Assembly (NCBI GenBank): GCA_910583765.1
Contig: CAJTYS010000030.1
Location: forward strand, 1-44,859
Source: an uncultured Eubacteriales bacterium
Lineage (GTDB): Bacteria; Bacillota; Clostridia; Peptostreptococcales; Anaerovoracaceae
DNA: 44,859 bases
Direction of reading: 5' to 3'
Both the position numbers and the translations under genes were made by a program. The notes below the pieces were generated by a model. It worked only from the letters and a program-made list of their open reading frames with translations, was not told the DNA's origin and made no database searches. Of this stretch, positions 1 through 7,270 are shown in pieces; position 1 is the stretch's first letter, and each line of letters begins with the position of its first letter.

Positions 1-248
1 CCTCTCTGCAGAGTGCCATCACACTCTTTGCCCGTTACGCCGGCTTCGCGTCGCCGCTACTGGGCTGACTCGCATCCTGCGATGCTCCATGACAATCATG
101 ATCCAACGCTTCGCTGCGGTCTGCCTTTTGCTTTGCCCTCAGAGGCCCATTTTGCTGAAACTGTCATCTGTCCGGCTCGCACCGCCCCGGACTCGCTGGG
201 AGATCGTTCTTCAGCTTTACTCCCTCGTCTTCGGTTTCATATGAACAT
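1..248 (-). promoter_or_regulatory. T-box riboswitch leader, cut by the window edge
   Basis: Read on the minus strand, the transcript from about 248 carries the marks of a T-box Stem I. A GGAGTAAA segment (about 216-223) is followed by a stem GCTGAA/TTCAGC (210-215 with 154-159). The distal arm at 170-197 starts AGCGAG and closes with a CCGG stem around a GGTG loop, like the AGAGAG/GGTG distal region of T-boxes. Past the upper stem the specifier side reads AAAATGGG, so the codon is TGG (Trp, 147-149) or ATG (Met, 148-150). A GAGTG/CACTC hairpin and the run GCAGAGAGG lie at the very edge, where the GGTGGTACCGCG antiterminator box would be expected next. That box and the regulated gene are outside the window. 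Confidence 0.7.
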
Positions 249-254
249 GCACCC

Positions 255-284
255 ATCATACCACTTTGGCAGCAGCGTTGTCAA
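255..284 (-). promoter_or_regulatory. Sigma-A promoter for the T-box transcript
   Basis: Minus strand: TTGACA at 279-284, an 18-bp spacer, and TATGAT at 255-260. The predicted start near 248 sits just ahead of the Stem I base of the T-box leader. It lies downstream of the MFS gene on the same strand, so it starts a new transcription unit. Confidence 0.65.
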
Positions 285-358
285 TAGGGATTTTTTTGGT
301 TTTTGCGAACTTGCTCTGTCCCAATTTGGGAAATCAGATGCTTTCTCCTGATGATTTC

Positions 359-1729
359 TTACTGGCTCTTTCTCTTCAAAGAGATGAACACCCCTGCCGC
401 GCAGATCACAGTGAAGATCAAAAAGGCCGTATGCATGGTCTTGATCAGCAGCTCCGGCTCCGCGTCAGCTAAGGCCGTGCTTCCCATGTACTGAGAAACG
501 ATTAAAGTAACGATGACCATGCTGGTGGTGTGCCCAATGGAACGCATGGTCGCCAGGATGGAGGAAGCCACCCCATAATCCTTTTGCTCCACGCAGGCCA
601 TAATCGCATTGGTATTAGGCGATGAAAAGAAAGCGAAACCAATTCCTGTGACCACCAATGCCCCTAAAATGACCCACAGAGGCGTATCCAGCCCCACGAA
701 AGCAAAGACCAAAACCCCTGCCGCGCAAAGAGCCATGCCAAAAGATGCCAGTTTGAACGGAGACACCCGATCCGACAGCCGCCCCGCATAAGGCGACAAA
801 ATTGCCATGAGCGCGGGCTGGACGATTAAAATCAGGCCAGAAGCTTGAGAGCTGTAACCCATCACCACCTGCAGGTAGATGGACATGAGATATCCAATGG
901 CAAAAGTGGCCCCATAATTGAGCAGCGCCGCCACGTTAGAAAAGCTGTAAGCAATATTGCTTTTGAACATCCGCACCTGGATGACTGGGCTCTTGATTTT
1001 CAGCTCTCTTCTGACGAAGACCACTCCCAACAATACGCCTGCTGCTGTCAAGGCGTATGGGAGCATGCCCTTTCCCCATTCAGACAGTCCGTACATGGTC
1101 AAAACAATCATGCCCACGTACAGCAGCTGTCCCGGGACATCGTAATCCGTCTCCTTTTGCTCTGGTTCATCCTTCGGCAGTTTGCTCCAGGCGATCACTA
1201 GGACCACCAGGCTCACTGCGGCAGTGACCGCAAAGATGGAACGCCATCCAAAATGATAATTAAGGAACCCGCCTGCCACTGGACCCGCTGAAAGCCCCAC
1301 ATAAGTGGAAGCAATGGAATATCCCAACACCTTTCCTCGTTCTTTTCCTGGAAACGCGCTGATCAGAACTGCCGTGTTGGTGCTAAAGATCATGGCTCCT
1401 CCGATCCCCTGGGTGACACGCAGCAAAATCAGCATCCACATACTGAACCCAAAGACTGCGGCTCCAGAGCTGGCACCGAAAATTAAGATCCCTATGACCA
1501 GGATCCGTTTTCTGCAAGTAAGGTCCGCGATCCTGCCAAAAGGCACGGACAAGGCTGCCACTGCCAGCATATAGGCTGTAACCAGCCATCCCACAAAACT
1601 AGCGCTCACATGAAAATAATGTCCCATGTCAGGGATGGATAAATTCAGCGCGCTGCCGGTGAAGGTAGTGATAAAAGCAGTGGTGATGACCACAAATATA
1701 GTTGTTTTCTGTTCTTTTTCGTATTTCAT
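359..1729 (-). CDS. MFS transporter, EmrB/QacA-like (DHA2) drug-efflux type
   Basis: An integral membrane proton antiporter of 456 residues, the usual size for the 14-helix DHA2 group. Visible marks are hydrophobic segments throughout, motif A (GRIADLTCRKR, between helices 2 and 3) and motif C (GLSAGPVAGGFL in helix 5), typical of drug:H+ antiporters. The frame stays open upstream to 1804, but the hydrophobic start and the MKYEKEQK opening favour the ATG at 1729. No strong Shine-Dalgarno supports it (a GGAG lies about 20 nt upstream), so the start is uncertain. The gene stands alone between a divergent sensor-like gene and a T-box unit. The substrate cannot be deduced; export of toxic organic compounds is the family role. 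Confidence 0.8.
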   Translation of the reverse strand: MKYEKEQKTTIFVVITTAFITTFTGSALNLSIPDMGHYFHVSASFVGWLVTAYMLAVAALSVPFGRIADLTCRKRILVIGILIFGASSGAAVFGFSMWMLILLRVTQGIGGAMIFSTNTAVLISAFPGKERGKVLGYSIASTYVGLSAGPVAGGFLNYHFGWRSIFAVTAAVSLVVLVIAWSKLPKDEPEQKETDYDVPGQLLYVGMIVLTMYGLSEWGKGMLPYALTAAGVLLGVVFVRRELKIKSPVIQVRMFKSNIAYSFSNVAALLNYGATFAIGYLMSIYLQVVMGYSSQASGLILIVQPALMAILSPYAGRLSDRVSPFKLASFGMALCAAGVLVFAFVGLDTPLWVILGALVVTGIGFAFFSSPNTNAIMACVEQKDYGVASSILATMRSIGHTTSMVIVTLIVSQYMGSTALADAEPELLIKTMHTAFLIFTVICAAGVFISLKRKSQ

Positions 1730-1887
1730 GACTTTAGTATATGTAGTTTTCTCCAAATATGATTCTTTTATTTTTTGAACCAAACAAAAAGTCGGTTCTC
1801 CCAATTCTCCGCATAAACGCGCCCTGCTGAAATCCCGCGGCTTCCACGTGGTGACATCTCCTCTGCCATAACAAATCCTTACTTAAA

Positions 1888-1916
1888 TTGACACTCTTGG
1901 CTTTTCAATTTATAAT
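1888..1916 (+). promoter_or_regulatory. Consensus sigma-A promoter
   Basis: TTGACA (1888-1893), an exact 17-bp spacer, TATAAT (1911-1916). It matches the vegetative consensus at all 12 positions and points at the PAS/pseudo-receiver gene. Its start codon is at 1932, so the leader is only about 10 nt long. Confidence 0.85.
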
Positions 1917-1931
1917 GGACAAGGAGAAGCA

Positions 1932-2744
1932 ATGGAGAGGAACAGCATCATGGACAAGAATATATTCAACGATTTCCAGCAAAACAGGCAGTATACAGAG
2001 GAACTATTAGACGGCGTTGATTCTGGTGTCAGTCTTTTTATGGTGTCAGACAAGATTCAATTTCTTCATTTTAATCAAGCCGCTGATGAAATTCTGGGCT
2101 ATGGCAAGCGGGGCCTCAACCAAGCCACTGCGGAAAATCCCCTCGGCATTTTTCATCCAGATGACGTGGATCAGCTTTACGGCGAGATCATTGCCACCAT
2201 GCGGGGTTCCCATTATTTCAATTATAACTGCAAACTCCTTCGCAAAGACGGAACGTACCAGTGGTGCAATCTGGCTGCTGATCTGATCCAGAAAAAGGAG
2301 GGAACGCTCTGTTTTTACTGCGTGATCTCGCCTACCGAAGCGCCTATGGACACCTTGCTCAAGGGTTGTCATTTTCTCGTTGCCGCTGGCGTGGAGCTGG
2401 ACCGCCAGCTGCTGGCGTCACAGATCGAAAAAATGGGAGGCACCTGTGAAATCGCAGTCAGCGGTCTGGAAGGCCTGGACCTTTTCACAGCTGCTGATCA
2501 TCATGCTTACCATGCTGTGTTCATCGGCTCGCGGCTCACGGGCATGAATGGATTCGAGCTTGCCAAGGATATCCGCCACTCTGCTGTCCCTGCAGGAGAA
2601 ACCATCCCCCTGATCCTTCTTCTCACAGATGATGACCAAGAGACGACTCAGGCTGCGCAGGACATTGGCATTGATCATTTCCTTGCCATTCCGCTGAATC
2701 AGAAACAAGTGATCAGCGTTTTAAAAAAATTGTCCCAGGAGTGA
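1932..2744 (+). CDS. PAS domain protein with a degenerate receiver domain
   Basis: A 270-residue, apparently cytoplasmic protein. Residues about 20-135 form a PAS fold (HPDD near 75-78, RKDGTYQW at 104-111). Residues about 145-268 resemble a CheY-like receiver with the pattern LTGMNGFEL, but the key residues are gone. The phosphoacceptor Asp is Gly199, the acidic pair is Ala152-Gly153, and the conserved Lys before the last proline is Ile253; only Thr232 remains. There is no kinase, ATPase or output domain. It therefore cannot be phosphorylated in the usual way and may act as a ligand-sensing scaffold (inference). AGGAG lies 6 nt before the ATG. A phosphoesterase gene follows after 44 nt on the same strand and may share the transcript. 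Confidence 0.75.
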   Translation: MERNSIMDKNIFNDFQQNRQYTEELLDGVDSGVSLFMVSDKIQFLHFNQAADEILGYGKRGLNQATAENPLGIFHPDDVDQLYGEIIATMRGSHYFNYNCKLLRKDGTYQWCNLAADLIQKKEGTLCFYCVISPTEAPMDTLLKGCHFLVAAGVELDRQLLASQIEKMGGTCEIAVSGLEGLDLFTAADHHAYHAVFIGSRLTGMNGFELAKDIRHSAVPAGETIPLILLLTDDDQETTQAAQDIGIDHFLAIPLNQKQVISVLKKLSQE

Positions 2745-2788
2745 CGCTTCTTTCCTTTTGTGCATAACATGGCATAGGAGGAAGGATC

Positions 2789-3619
2789 ATGACATACGCA
2801 TCTCGGCTAAACAAAGCCTTTCGAGCCGCGCCTCGGCTCCCGCTTTCAGAAGAAAGCCACTACATCCTCATGAGTGATTGCCATCGGGGAAACGGCACAG
2901 CCAATGATAATTTTCTCAAAAATCGGAATCTGTATTACGCTGCTCTTGAATATTATTATCGGAAGGGCTATACATATATCGAACTTGGCGATGGAGACGA
3001 ATTATGGGAAAATCGGGACATGACCCAGATCATTTCCATCCATAACGAAGTCTTCGCGCTGCTCTTTCAGTTTTATGAACAGGGACGGCTCTACTTTCTG
3101 TATGGGAACCACGATATGGCCAACTCCCGTCCCGCGGCCATTGGTTTTCCTTCCATCGAGCACTATCCGGCTTTGATCCTTGAGGGTGACGCTGGATGCA
3201 GTGACCTGTACCTTACCCACGGTCATCAGGCTGATTTTCTCAATTCCAACCTGTGGAGATTAGCCCGTTTTCTGGTCCGTTATGTCTGGAAACCCTTTGA
3301 ACGGTTCGGACTGCTGGATCCTACCAGCGCAGCGAAAAATAATCAGCGGAAAACAAAGACAGAAAAGAAGCTGTCTCTATGGGCGGAAGAAGCCGGCCAT
3401 CTCTTGGTTTCCGGCCATACCCACAGGCCTCGGCTGGGTTCCTCGGATTCTCCATATTTCAACACCGGAAGCTGCGTGCATCCCTACGGCATCACTGGCA
3501 TCGAGGTCAATGGCCGCTGCCTGACTCTGGTGAAATGGTGCCAGAAGGTAAGGGAAGACATGGTGCTCTACGTTTCACGAGAAGAACTGGCAGGCCCTGT
3601 GTGCATGGACAAATGCTGA
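2789..3619 (+). CDS. Calcineurin-like metallophosphoesterase
   Basis: A 276-residue phosphoesterase with the complete two-metal signature: D30-x-H32 (SDCHRG), GDGDE at 67-71, GNHD at 106-109, HGH at 144-146 and GHTHRP from 209. Such enzymes hydrolyse phosphomono- or diesters at a binuclear Mn/Fe site; the substrate cannot be read from sequence. There is no signal peptide, although a hydrophobic or aromatic stretch lies near 152-170. TAGGAGGAAGG precedes the ATG. It follows the PAS/pseudo-receiver gene by 44 nt, so the two may be co-transcribed. It converges on the sseB-like gene with 10 nt between the stop codons. Confidence 0.85.
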   Translation: MTYASRLNKAFRAAPRLPLSEESHYILMSDCHRGNGTANDNFLKNRNLYYAALEYYYRKGYTYIELGDGDELWENRDMTQIISIHNEVFALLFQFYEQGRLYFLYGNHDMANSRPAAIGFPSIEHYPALILEGDAGCSDLYLTHGHQADFLNSNLWRLARFLVRYVWKPFERFGLLDPTSAAKNNQRKTKTEKKLSLWAEEAGHLLVSGHTHRPRLGSSDSPYFNTGSCVHPYGITGIEVNGRCLTLVKWCQKVREDMVLYVSREELAGPVCMDKC

Positions 3620-3629
3620 AATCCCAGGC

Positions 3630-4094
3630 TTATTCCCCTGCTTCTCGTTTCATGTCATCGATCATTCCCTGTATCATTTCAGCGGTAAAGCAGAGATTAT
3701 CGCCCATGGGATTGATGGAAAAGCCCCGCACAGCGTTTCCTTGTCCCAGAATCATGTTGGCCAGATCTTCAAAGTTCACGATCATGCTGCGCTGATTCTG
3801 TTCGCTGCTGCATTTGCGCAATTCTTCACCATGAGTGAAAACAGGATAGTACAGGTCTCCATTCGTGGCTTTGATCAGCTCAAAACTGACAGTCGTGTCC
3901 TTTTCCAGGACCACTTGACCATCTTCACCTTCTGTGACTGGTTCCCGATCTAAAGTGACAGGCGCTAATAATTTGGCCCTCACTACTTCGTTAAGCATTT
4001 TCACTGTGTTTTCTTTGGAAGCGTCCTCTTTTGCCTTTTTGATGCTTTCCACAAGGCTGTCGTTCCGGATAGGTTTTGGTGCTTCTGTCATCAT
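3630..4094 (-). CDS. SseB-family protein (N-terminal SseB domain)
   Basis: A 154-residue soluble protein. The centre (LYYPVFTHGEELRKC, then NFEDLANMIL and GFSINPMGDNLCFT) matches the SseB N-terminal domain, in which a strand pair around PVFT is followed by a conserved hydrophobic helix. The molecular role of this family is poorly known. It begins directly after the TAG stop of larC with no spacer, and its Shine-Dalgarno (GAAGGAG) lies in the last larC codons, so translation is coupled. It is the last gene of the fhs-fchA-folD-larB-larC operon. Because the two frames are the same, reading through the single TAG would fuse LarC to it. Confidence 0.65.
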   Translation of the reverse strand: MMTEAPKPIRNDSLVESIKKAKEDASKENTVKMLNEVVRAKLLAPVTLDREPVTEGEDGQVVLEKDTTVSFELIKATNGDLYYPVFTHGEELRKCSSEQNQRSMIVNFEDLANMILGQGNAVRGFSINPMGDNLCFTAEMIQGMIDDMKREAGE

Positions 4095-4838
4095 CTATTC
4101 TCCTTCTATCAAGCTGGCTCGCAGACCTTCTTTGCCTGTGTCCCGCCCGCCTTTAGCAATGGCTGTTTTCACGATTTTTCCTGCTGGCGCGTTTTCTGCG
4201 TGTTTGGCGCCCAGGCCCATGAGGATCCCCAGGCCGGAAGGCGTTACCAACTCTGTTTCAATGTCTTCTGTGACAAAGACGTAATCGCAGTTTTCCCGCA
4301 TTGCCATGACTGCCGGCACAGGCACGGGTATCCTCCCATGGCTGCATTCAATGAATCCCTTTCCATCGTGGAGCTCCGAACAGCAGATCTCCTGGACGTC
4401 CAGGCTTTCTATCGCTGCCGCGATCCCCGCGATATTGGCAATGGCTTCCTCTCTTCCCACTTCGTGAAAGTGGACGTTTTCCACATCTGATCCATGAACC
4501 TTTGCCTCCGCCTCTGCGATCACTCGGTAAATGGAACGCATCCTGTCTTTGACTGCCTGCGGCATATGGCTGCGTTCTATGATTCTTTGGATGTCTTTAT
4601 GGCTTCTATGGCTATGATGTGGCCTGTCATCGTGGTAGTGACGGGCCGCCCCATGTTCGCCTGCTTCATGCTCATGGCCATGATCATGGCCTTCCTCATG
4701 CTCACAGCCGTCATGGTGGTGGTGTCCATGAGAAAGCGCCAGTCCCGCCGCGGCCTCTGTGTTTCCTCCCAGCTGGATCAAGGCTTTTAGTACCATATCG
4801 CTGCTGATTCCGCTGGTACAGTCAAAATATAATATCAT
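4095..4838 (-). CDS. larC: LarC N-terminal half (nickel-pincer cofactor protein)
   Basis: Begins MILYFDCTSGISSDM, the LarC opening, and has the His-rich metal-binding insert (about residues 35-80) plus the blocks ENVHFHEVG, CSHGRIPVPVPAVMAM and ELVTPSGLGIL. LarC inserts nickel into the pincer cofactor of lactate racemase-type enzymes. The full protein is about 400 residues. This one stops at 247, so the C-terminal domain, which binds CTP in the family, is absent; no other frame downstream encodes it. The frame is open to 4895, but GGAG 8 nt before the ATG at 4838 fixes the start, 10 nt after larB. It may be a stand-alone LarC1-like protein or a decayed gene. Confidence 0.8.
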   Translation of the reverse strand: MILYFDCTSGISSDMVLKALIQLGGNTEAAAGLALSHGHHHHDGCEHEEGHDHGHEHEAGEHGAARHYHDDRPHHSHRSHKDIQRIIERSHMPQAVKDRMRSIYRVIAEAEAKVHGSDVENVHFHEVGREEAIANIAGIAAAIESLDVQEICCSELHDGKGFIECSHGRIPVPVPAVMAMRENCDYVFVTEDIETELVTPSGLGILMGLGAKHAENAPAGKIVKTAIAKGGRDTGKEGLRASLIEGE

Positions 4839-4848
4839 GTTTCTTCTC

Positions 4849-5595
4849 CTAAATCCTGTTGATGTTCGATGCCAAATACGCGGCTCCGAATCCATTGTCG
4901 ATATTCACGATGCCCACGCCATTGGCGCAGCTGTTGAGCATGGACAAAAGCGCGGAGATTCCCCCTAAGTTCGCGCCATAACCAATGCTGGTAGGCACGG
5001 CGATCACTGGACGTTCCACCAGGCCCCCCACCACACTTGCCAAAGCGCCCTCCATGCCTGCCACCACAATGACCACTTTGGCGCTCCGTATGCGGTCTAA
5101 CTTGGCAAAGAGCCGATGGATGCCTGCCACGCCCACATCATAGATCCGATCCACCTTGTTGCCAAGGGCCTGCGCTGTGACTGCTGCTTCCTCGGCCACT
5201 GGGATATCAGCTGTTCCCGCTGTCACGATGGCAATGGTCCCTTCTCTGCGAGGGATTGTCTCTTCCATCACCACGATCATGCGGGCATCTTCATGAAATT
5301 CAGCCTTGGGCAGCACCTGTTTCACCGCTTCGTAATCTTCCTGCACTGCCCTGGTGCCGATCACGTTTTTGTTTTTAGCTGCTAATTCCTTCATGATGGC
5401 AGCGATCTGTTCTGGTTTTTTTCCTTGGCAGAAAACCGCCTCTGGGTATCCTGTCCGCAGGTTTCGATGGTGATCGATATTGGCAAAGCCTAAGTCTTCA
5501 AAAGGTAGATCTTTTAATTCTTCCACCGCGGCCTCTGGACTCGTTTTACCAGAAGCCACTTGTTCCATTAATCGGGTCAAGTACGCCTGCTCCAT
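4849..5595 (-). CDS. larB: LarB, nickel-pincer cofactor biosynthesis carboxylase
   Basis: A 248-residue protein related to PurE. LarB carboxylates the pyridinium ring of nicotinic acid adenine dinucleotide and releases AMP, the first step to the nickel-pincer nucleotide. Seen here are the LarB N-terminal block (FANIDHHRNLRTGYPEAVFCQGK, reported only in part in the family signature) and a PurE-like C-terminus with IVTAGTADIPVAEEA, VVAGMEGALASVVGGL and PTSIGYG. A GTG six bases upstream (5601) also fits the frame, but AAAGGAG is seven nt from the ATG at 5595 and almost touches the GTG. It lies 71 nt after folD and 10 nt before larC. The larE and larA partners are not in the window. Confidence 0.9.
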   Translation of the reverse strand: MEQAYLTRLMEQVASGKTSPEAAVEELKDLPFEDLGFANIDHHRNLRTGYPEAVFCQGKKPEQIAAIMKELAAKNKNVIGTRAVQEDYEAVKQVLPKAEFHEDARMIVVMEETIPRREGTIAIVTAGTADIPVAEEAAVTAQALGNKVDRIYDVGVAGIHRLFAKLDRIRSAKVVIVVAGMEGALASVVGGLVERPVIAVPTSIGYGANLGGISALLSMLNSCANGVGIVNIDNGFGAAYLASNINRI

Positions 5596-5666
5596 CTCCA
5601 CGCTCCTTTGATTCTAATTGTTCATCTCTGATTGCCTCTCTAGTCAGCATCCCTTGGCTGCGCTGC

Positions 5667-6539
5667 CTATTTTTTCATATCAAGCTTTTGGCTCTGCGCG
5701 GCAGCGGCTTCCACCACCTGGAGCATGAGCACAGCAGTAGTCACTGCTCCCACGCCGCCAGGAACTGGCGTGATAAAATCAGCGGCAGCAGCTTCTTCAA
5801 AATTCACGTCACCGCAAAGCTTCCCCTCTTCATTCATATTGATTCCCACATCTAAAATGACCTGCCCAGGCTTCACATGCCGGCTGCCGATCATGGCTGC
5901 CCTGCCCATGGCCGCGATCAGAATATCGCTTTGCTGACAGATCCGTTCCATTTCCGCGGCGCCCGTCCTGCTGTGACAGATGGTGACTGTGGCGTTTTTC
6001 TCCATTGTCATCATAGCGACAGGCTTTCCGATCACCAGACTGCGTCCCAAGACCGCAGTTCTTTTCCCAGTCAGATCAATCTGGTAATGATCCAGAATCT
6101 CCATGCAGGCCCTGGCTGTGCAAGGCGCGAAACCCAGGTGAGTCCCAGTAAAGATCCCTGCCAGCGAACCTTCTGTAATGCCGTCCACGTCTTTTTCCGG
6201 TAATAGCGCGGCACGGACAACTTCATCGTCTATCTGCGATGGAAGGGGCCTGAGAATCAGAACCCCATGAACGGTTTCATCCTGGTTCAGCTTTCCTATT
6301 TCTTTTAATAGTTCAGCTTGTGAAACTTCCTGGTCATAAACATGACAGCGTACTTCCACGTCTGCCTTTTCCGCGCGCTTCAAAGCTCCCTTTTCATAAG
6401 CGCAGTCACTAGGGTCATCCCCAACTCGAACAATGGCAAGCGTCGGGCGAATTCCCTTTTCCCTTAACACCTGCGCCTTGTCTTGGACCCGCTGGGTCAT
6501 AACCCGCGCGACTTCCTTGCCATCTAATAAATGTGCCAT
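5667..6539 (-). CDS. folD: FolD-family methylene-THF dehydrogenase, altered cyclohydrolase site
   Basis: A 290-residue protein of normal FolD length with PCTARACMEIL, GRSLVIGKP and PVPGGVGAVTTA, so the NAD(P)-binding dehydrogenase half is intact. The bifunctional active site is not. By alignment with E. coli FolD (Tyr50, Lys54, Gln98, Asp121), Tyr48 and Asp119 are kept, the Lys position is Ala52 (CAYEKGALK) and the Gln position is Leu96 (LILRPLP instead of VQLPLP). That Lys is needed for cyclohydrolase activity in studied enzymes, so this is probably a dehydrogenase only. fchA, 60 nt upstream in the operon, can supply the missing hydrolysis. AAAGGAGG precedes the ATG. Confidence 0.9.
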   Translation of the reverse strand: MAHLLDGKEVARVMTQRVQDKAQVLREKGIRPTLAIVRVGDDPSDCAYEKGALKRAEKADVEVRCHVYDQEVSQAELLKEIGKLNQDETVHGVLILRPLPSQIDDEVVRAALLPEKDVDGITEGSLAGIFTGTHLGFAPCTARACMEILDHYQIDLTGKRTAVLGRSLVIGKPVAMMTMEKNATVTICHSRTGAAEMERICQQSDILIAAMGRAAMIGSRHVKPGQVILDVGINMNEEGKLCGDVNFEEAAAADFITPVPGGVGAVTTAVLMLQVVEAAAAQSQKLDMKK

Positions 6540-6599
6540 TTCGCCTCCTTTGATTGTCAGACGGTTTTCATTCCATCGTTGTCAGTCTTTGTCCGCCGA

Positions 6600-7229
6600 T
6601 CACTTGATCGCTTGCAATACCTGCTCTAGTATTTCGTCCGCTTTTTTCAGATAACATTCCAGCATGGCATTGGCTTTTTCATTGATTTCTTCTGCTTGGA
6701 TCCGATCCTTCATGCTCTTGGTGTTGATATACACGTTCAGGCTGGCGCTTTGCAGAGCAGCCCGGCAAAAGCTGGCTCCTGCTCCCGCATCGCTAATTGC
6801 CATTACGCTTCCCTTGTCCGCGAACCCGCTGCATAGATTAATCCCTTGACAACATTTTTCCATAATCGCGAGCGGCGCTTGGCAGGCTTCTTTCAGCGCT
6901 AGTTCTAAGACTTGCTCTTTTTCTTCCTGCTGCTCTTTGGTTTCCTTGGGCATGCCATAAGCCTTTGCCAAAGGCGCGAAAGCTTCTGCGTCCCGCTGTA
7001 CCAAATCTAAAAGCTGGTCCTGAAGCTGCTGGGATTCATCCATCATGCTCTGTATCTCCGCTTCCACGTCTTTGTACTTCTTTTTTCCCAGGGTCAGAGA
7101 ACCCACCATGCCTCCCAGCGCGGTTCCCACTGCTCCCACCAGAGCAGACGCGCCGCCGCCGCCGGGCACAGGTGCTTTGCTGGAAAGGACCTGTACAAAA
7201 TCTTCACAGCTCTCTTTTCTATAATTCAT
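6600..7229 (-). CDS. fchA: FchA, cyclodeaminase / methenyl-THF cyclohydrolase
   Basis: A 209-residue protein of the formiminotransferase-cyclodeaminase family, all helical. The family block APVPGGGGASALVGAVGTAL sits at residues 19-38, followed by MVGSLTLGKKKY, RDAEAF near 80 and SDAGAGASFCRAAL near 145. Family members either deaminate formimino-THF or hydrolyse 5,10-methenyl-THF to 10-formyl-THF. Its place between fhs and a FolD lacking cyclohydrolase residues favours the second role. AAAAAGGAG stands 8 nt before the ATG. It is 41 nt from fhs and 60 nt from folD. Confidence 0.9.
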   Translation of the reverse strand: MNYRKESCEDFVQVLSSKAPVPGGGGASALVGAVGTALGGMVGSLTLGKKKYKDVEAEIQSMMDESQQLQDQLLDLVQRDAEAFAPLAKAYGMPKETKEQQEEKEQVLELALKEACQAPLAIMEKCCQGINLCSGFADKGSVMAISDAGAGASFCRAALQSASLNVYINTKSMKDRIQAEEINEKANAMLECYLKKADEILEQVLQAIK

Positions 7230-7270
7230 CCATAATCTCCTTTTTGATCCTTATGCGGCCTTGCTGCCCA

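Noticed and set aside
13..351. 112-residue open frame on the plus strand at the left edge
   Set aside because: Low-quality composition, no ribosome site, and the opposite strand carries a promoter plus T-box leader with clear structure.
3620..4094. Programmed frameshift giving full LarC as in lactobacilli
   Set aside because: The downstream protein is SseB-like and shows none of the LarC C-terminal blocks.
4839..4895. Longer N-terminus for LarC
   Set aside because: The extra residues overlap larB and have no family match; GGAG before the ATG at 4838 decides.
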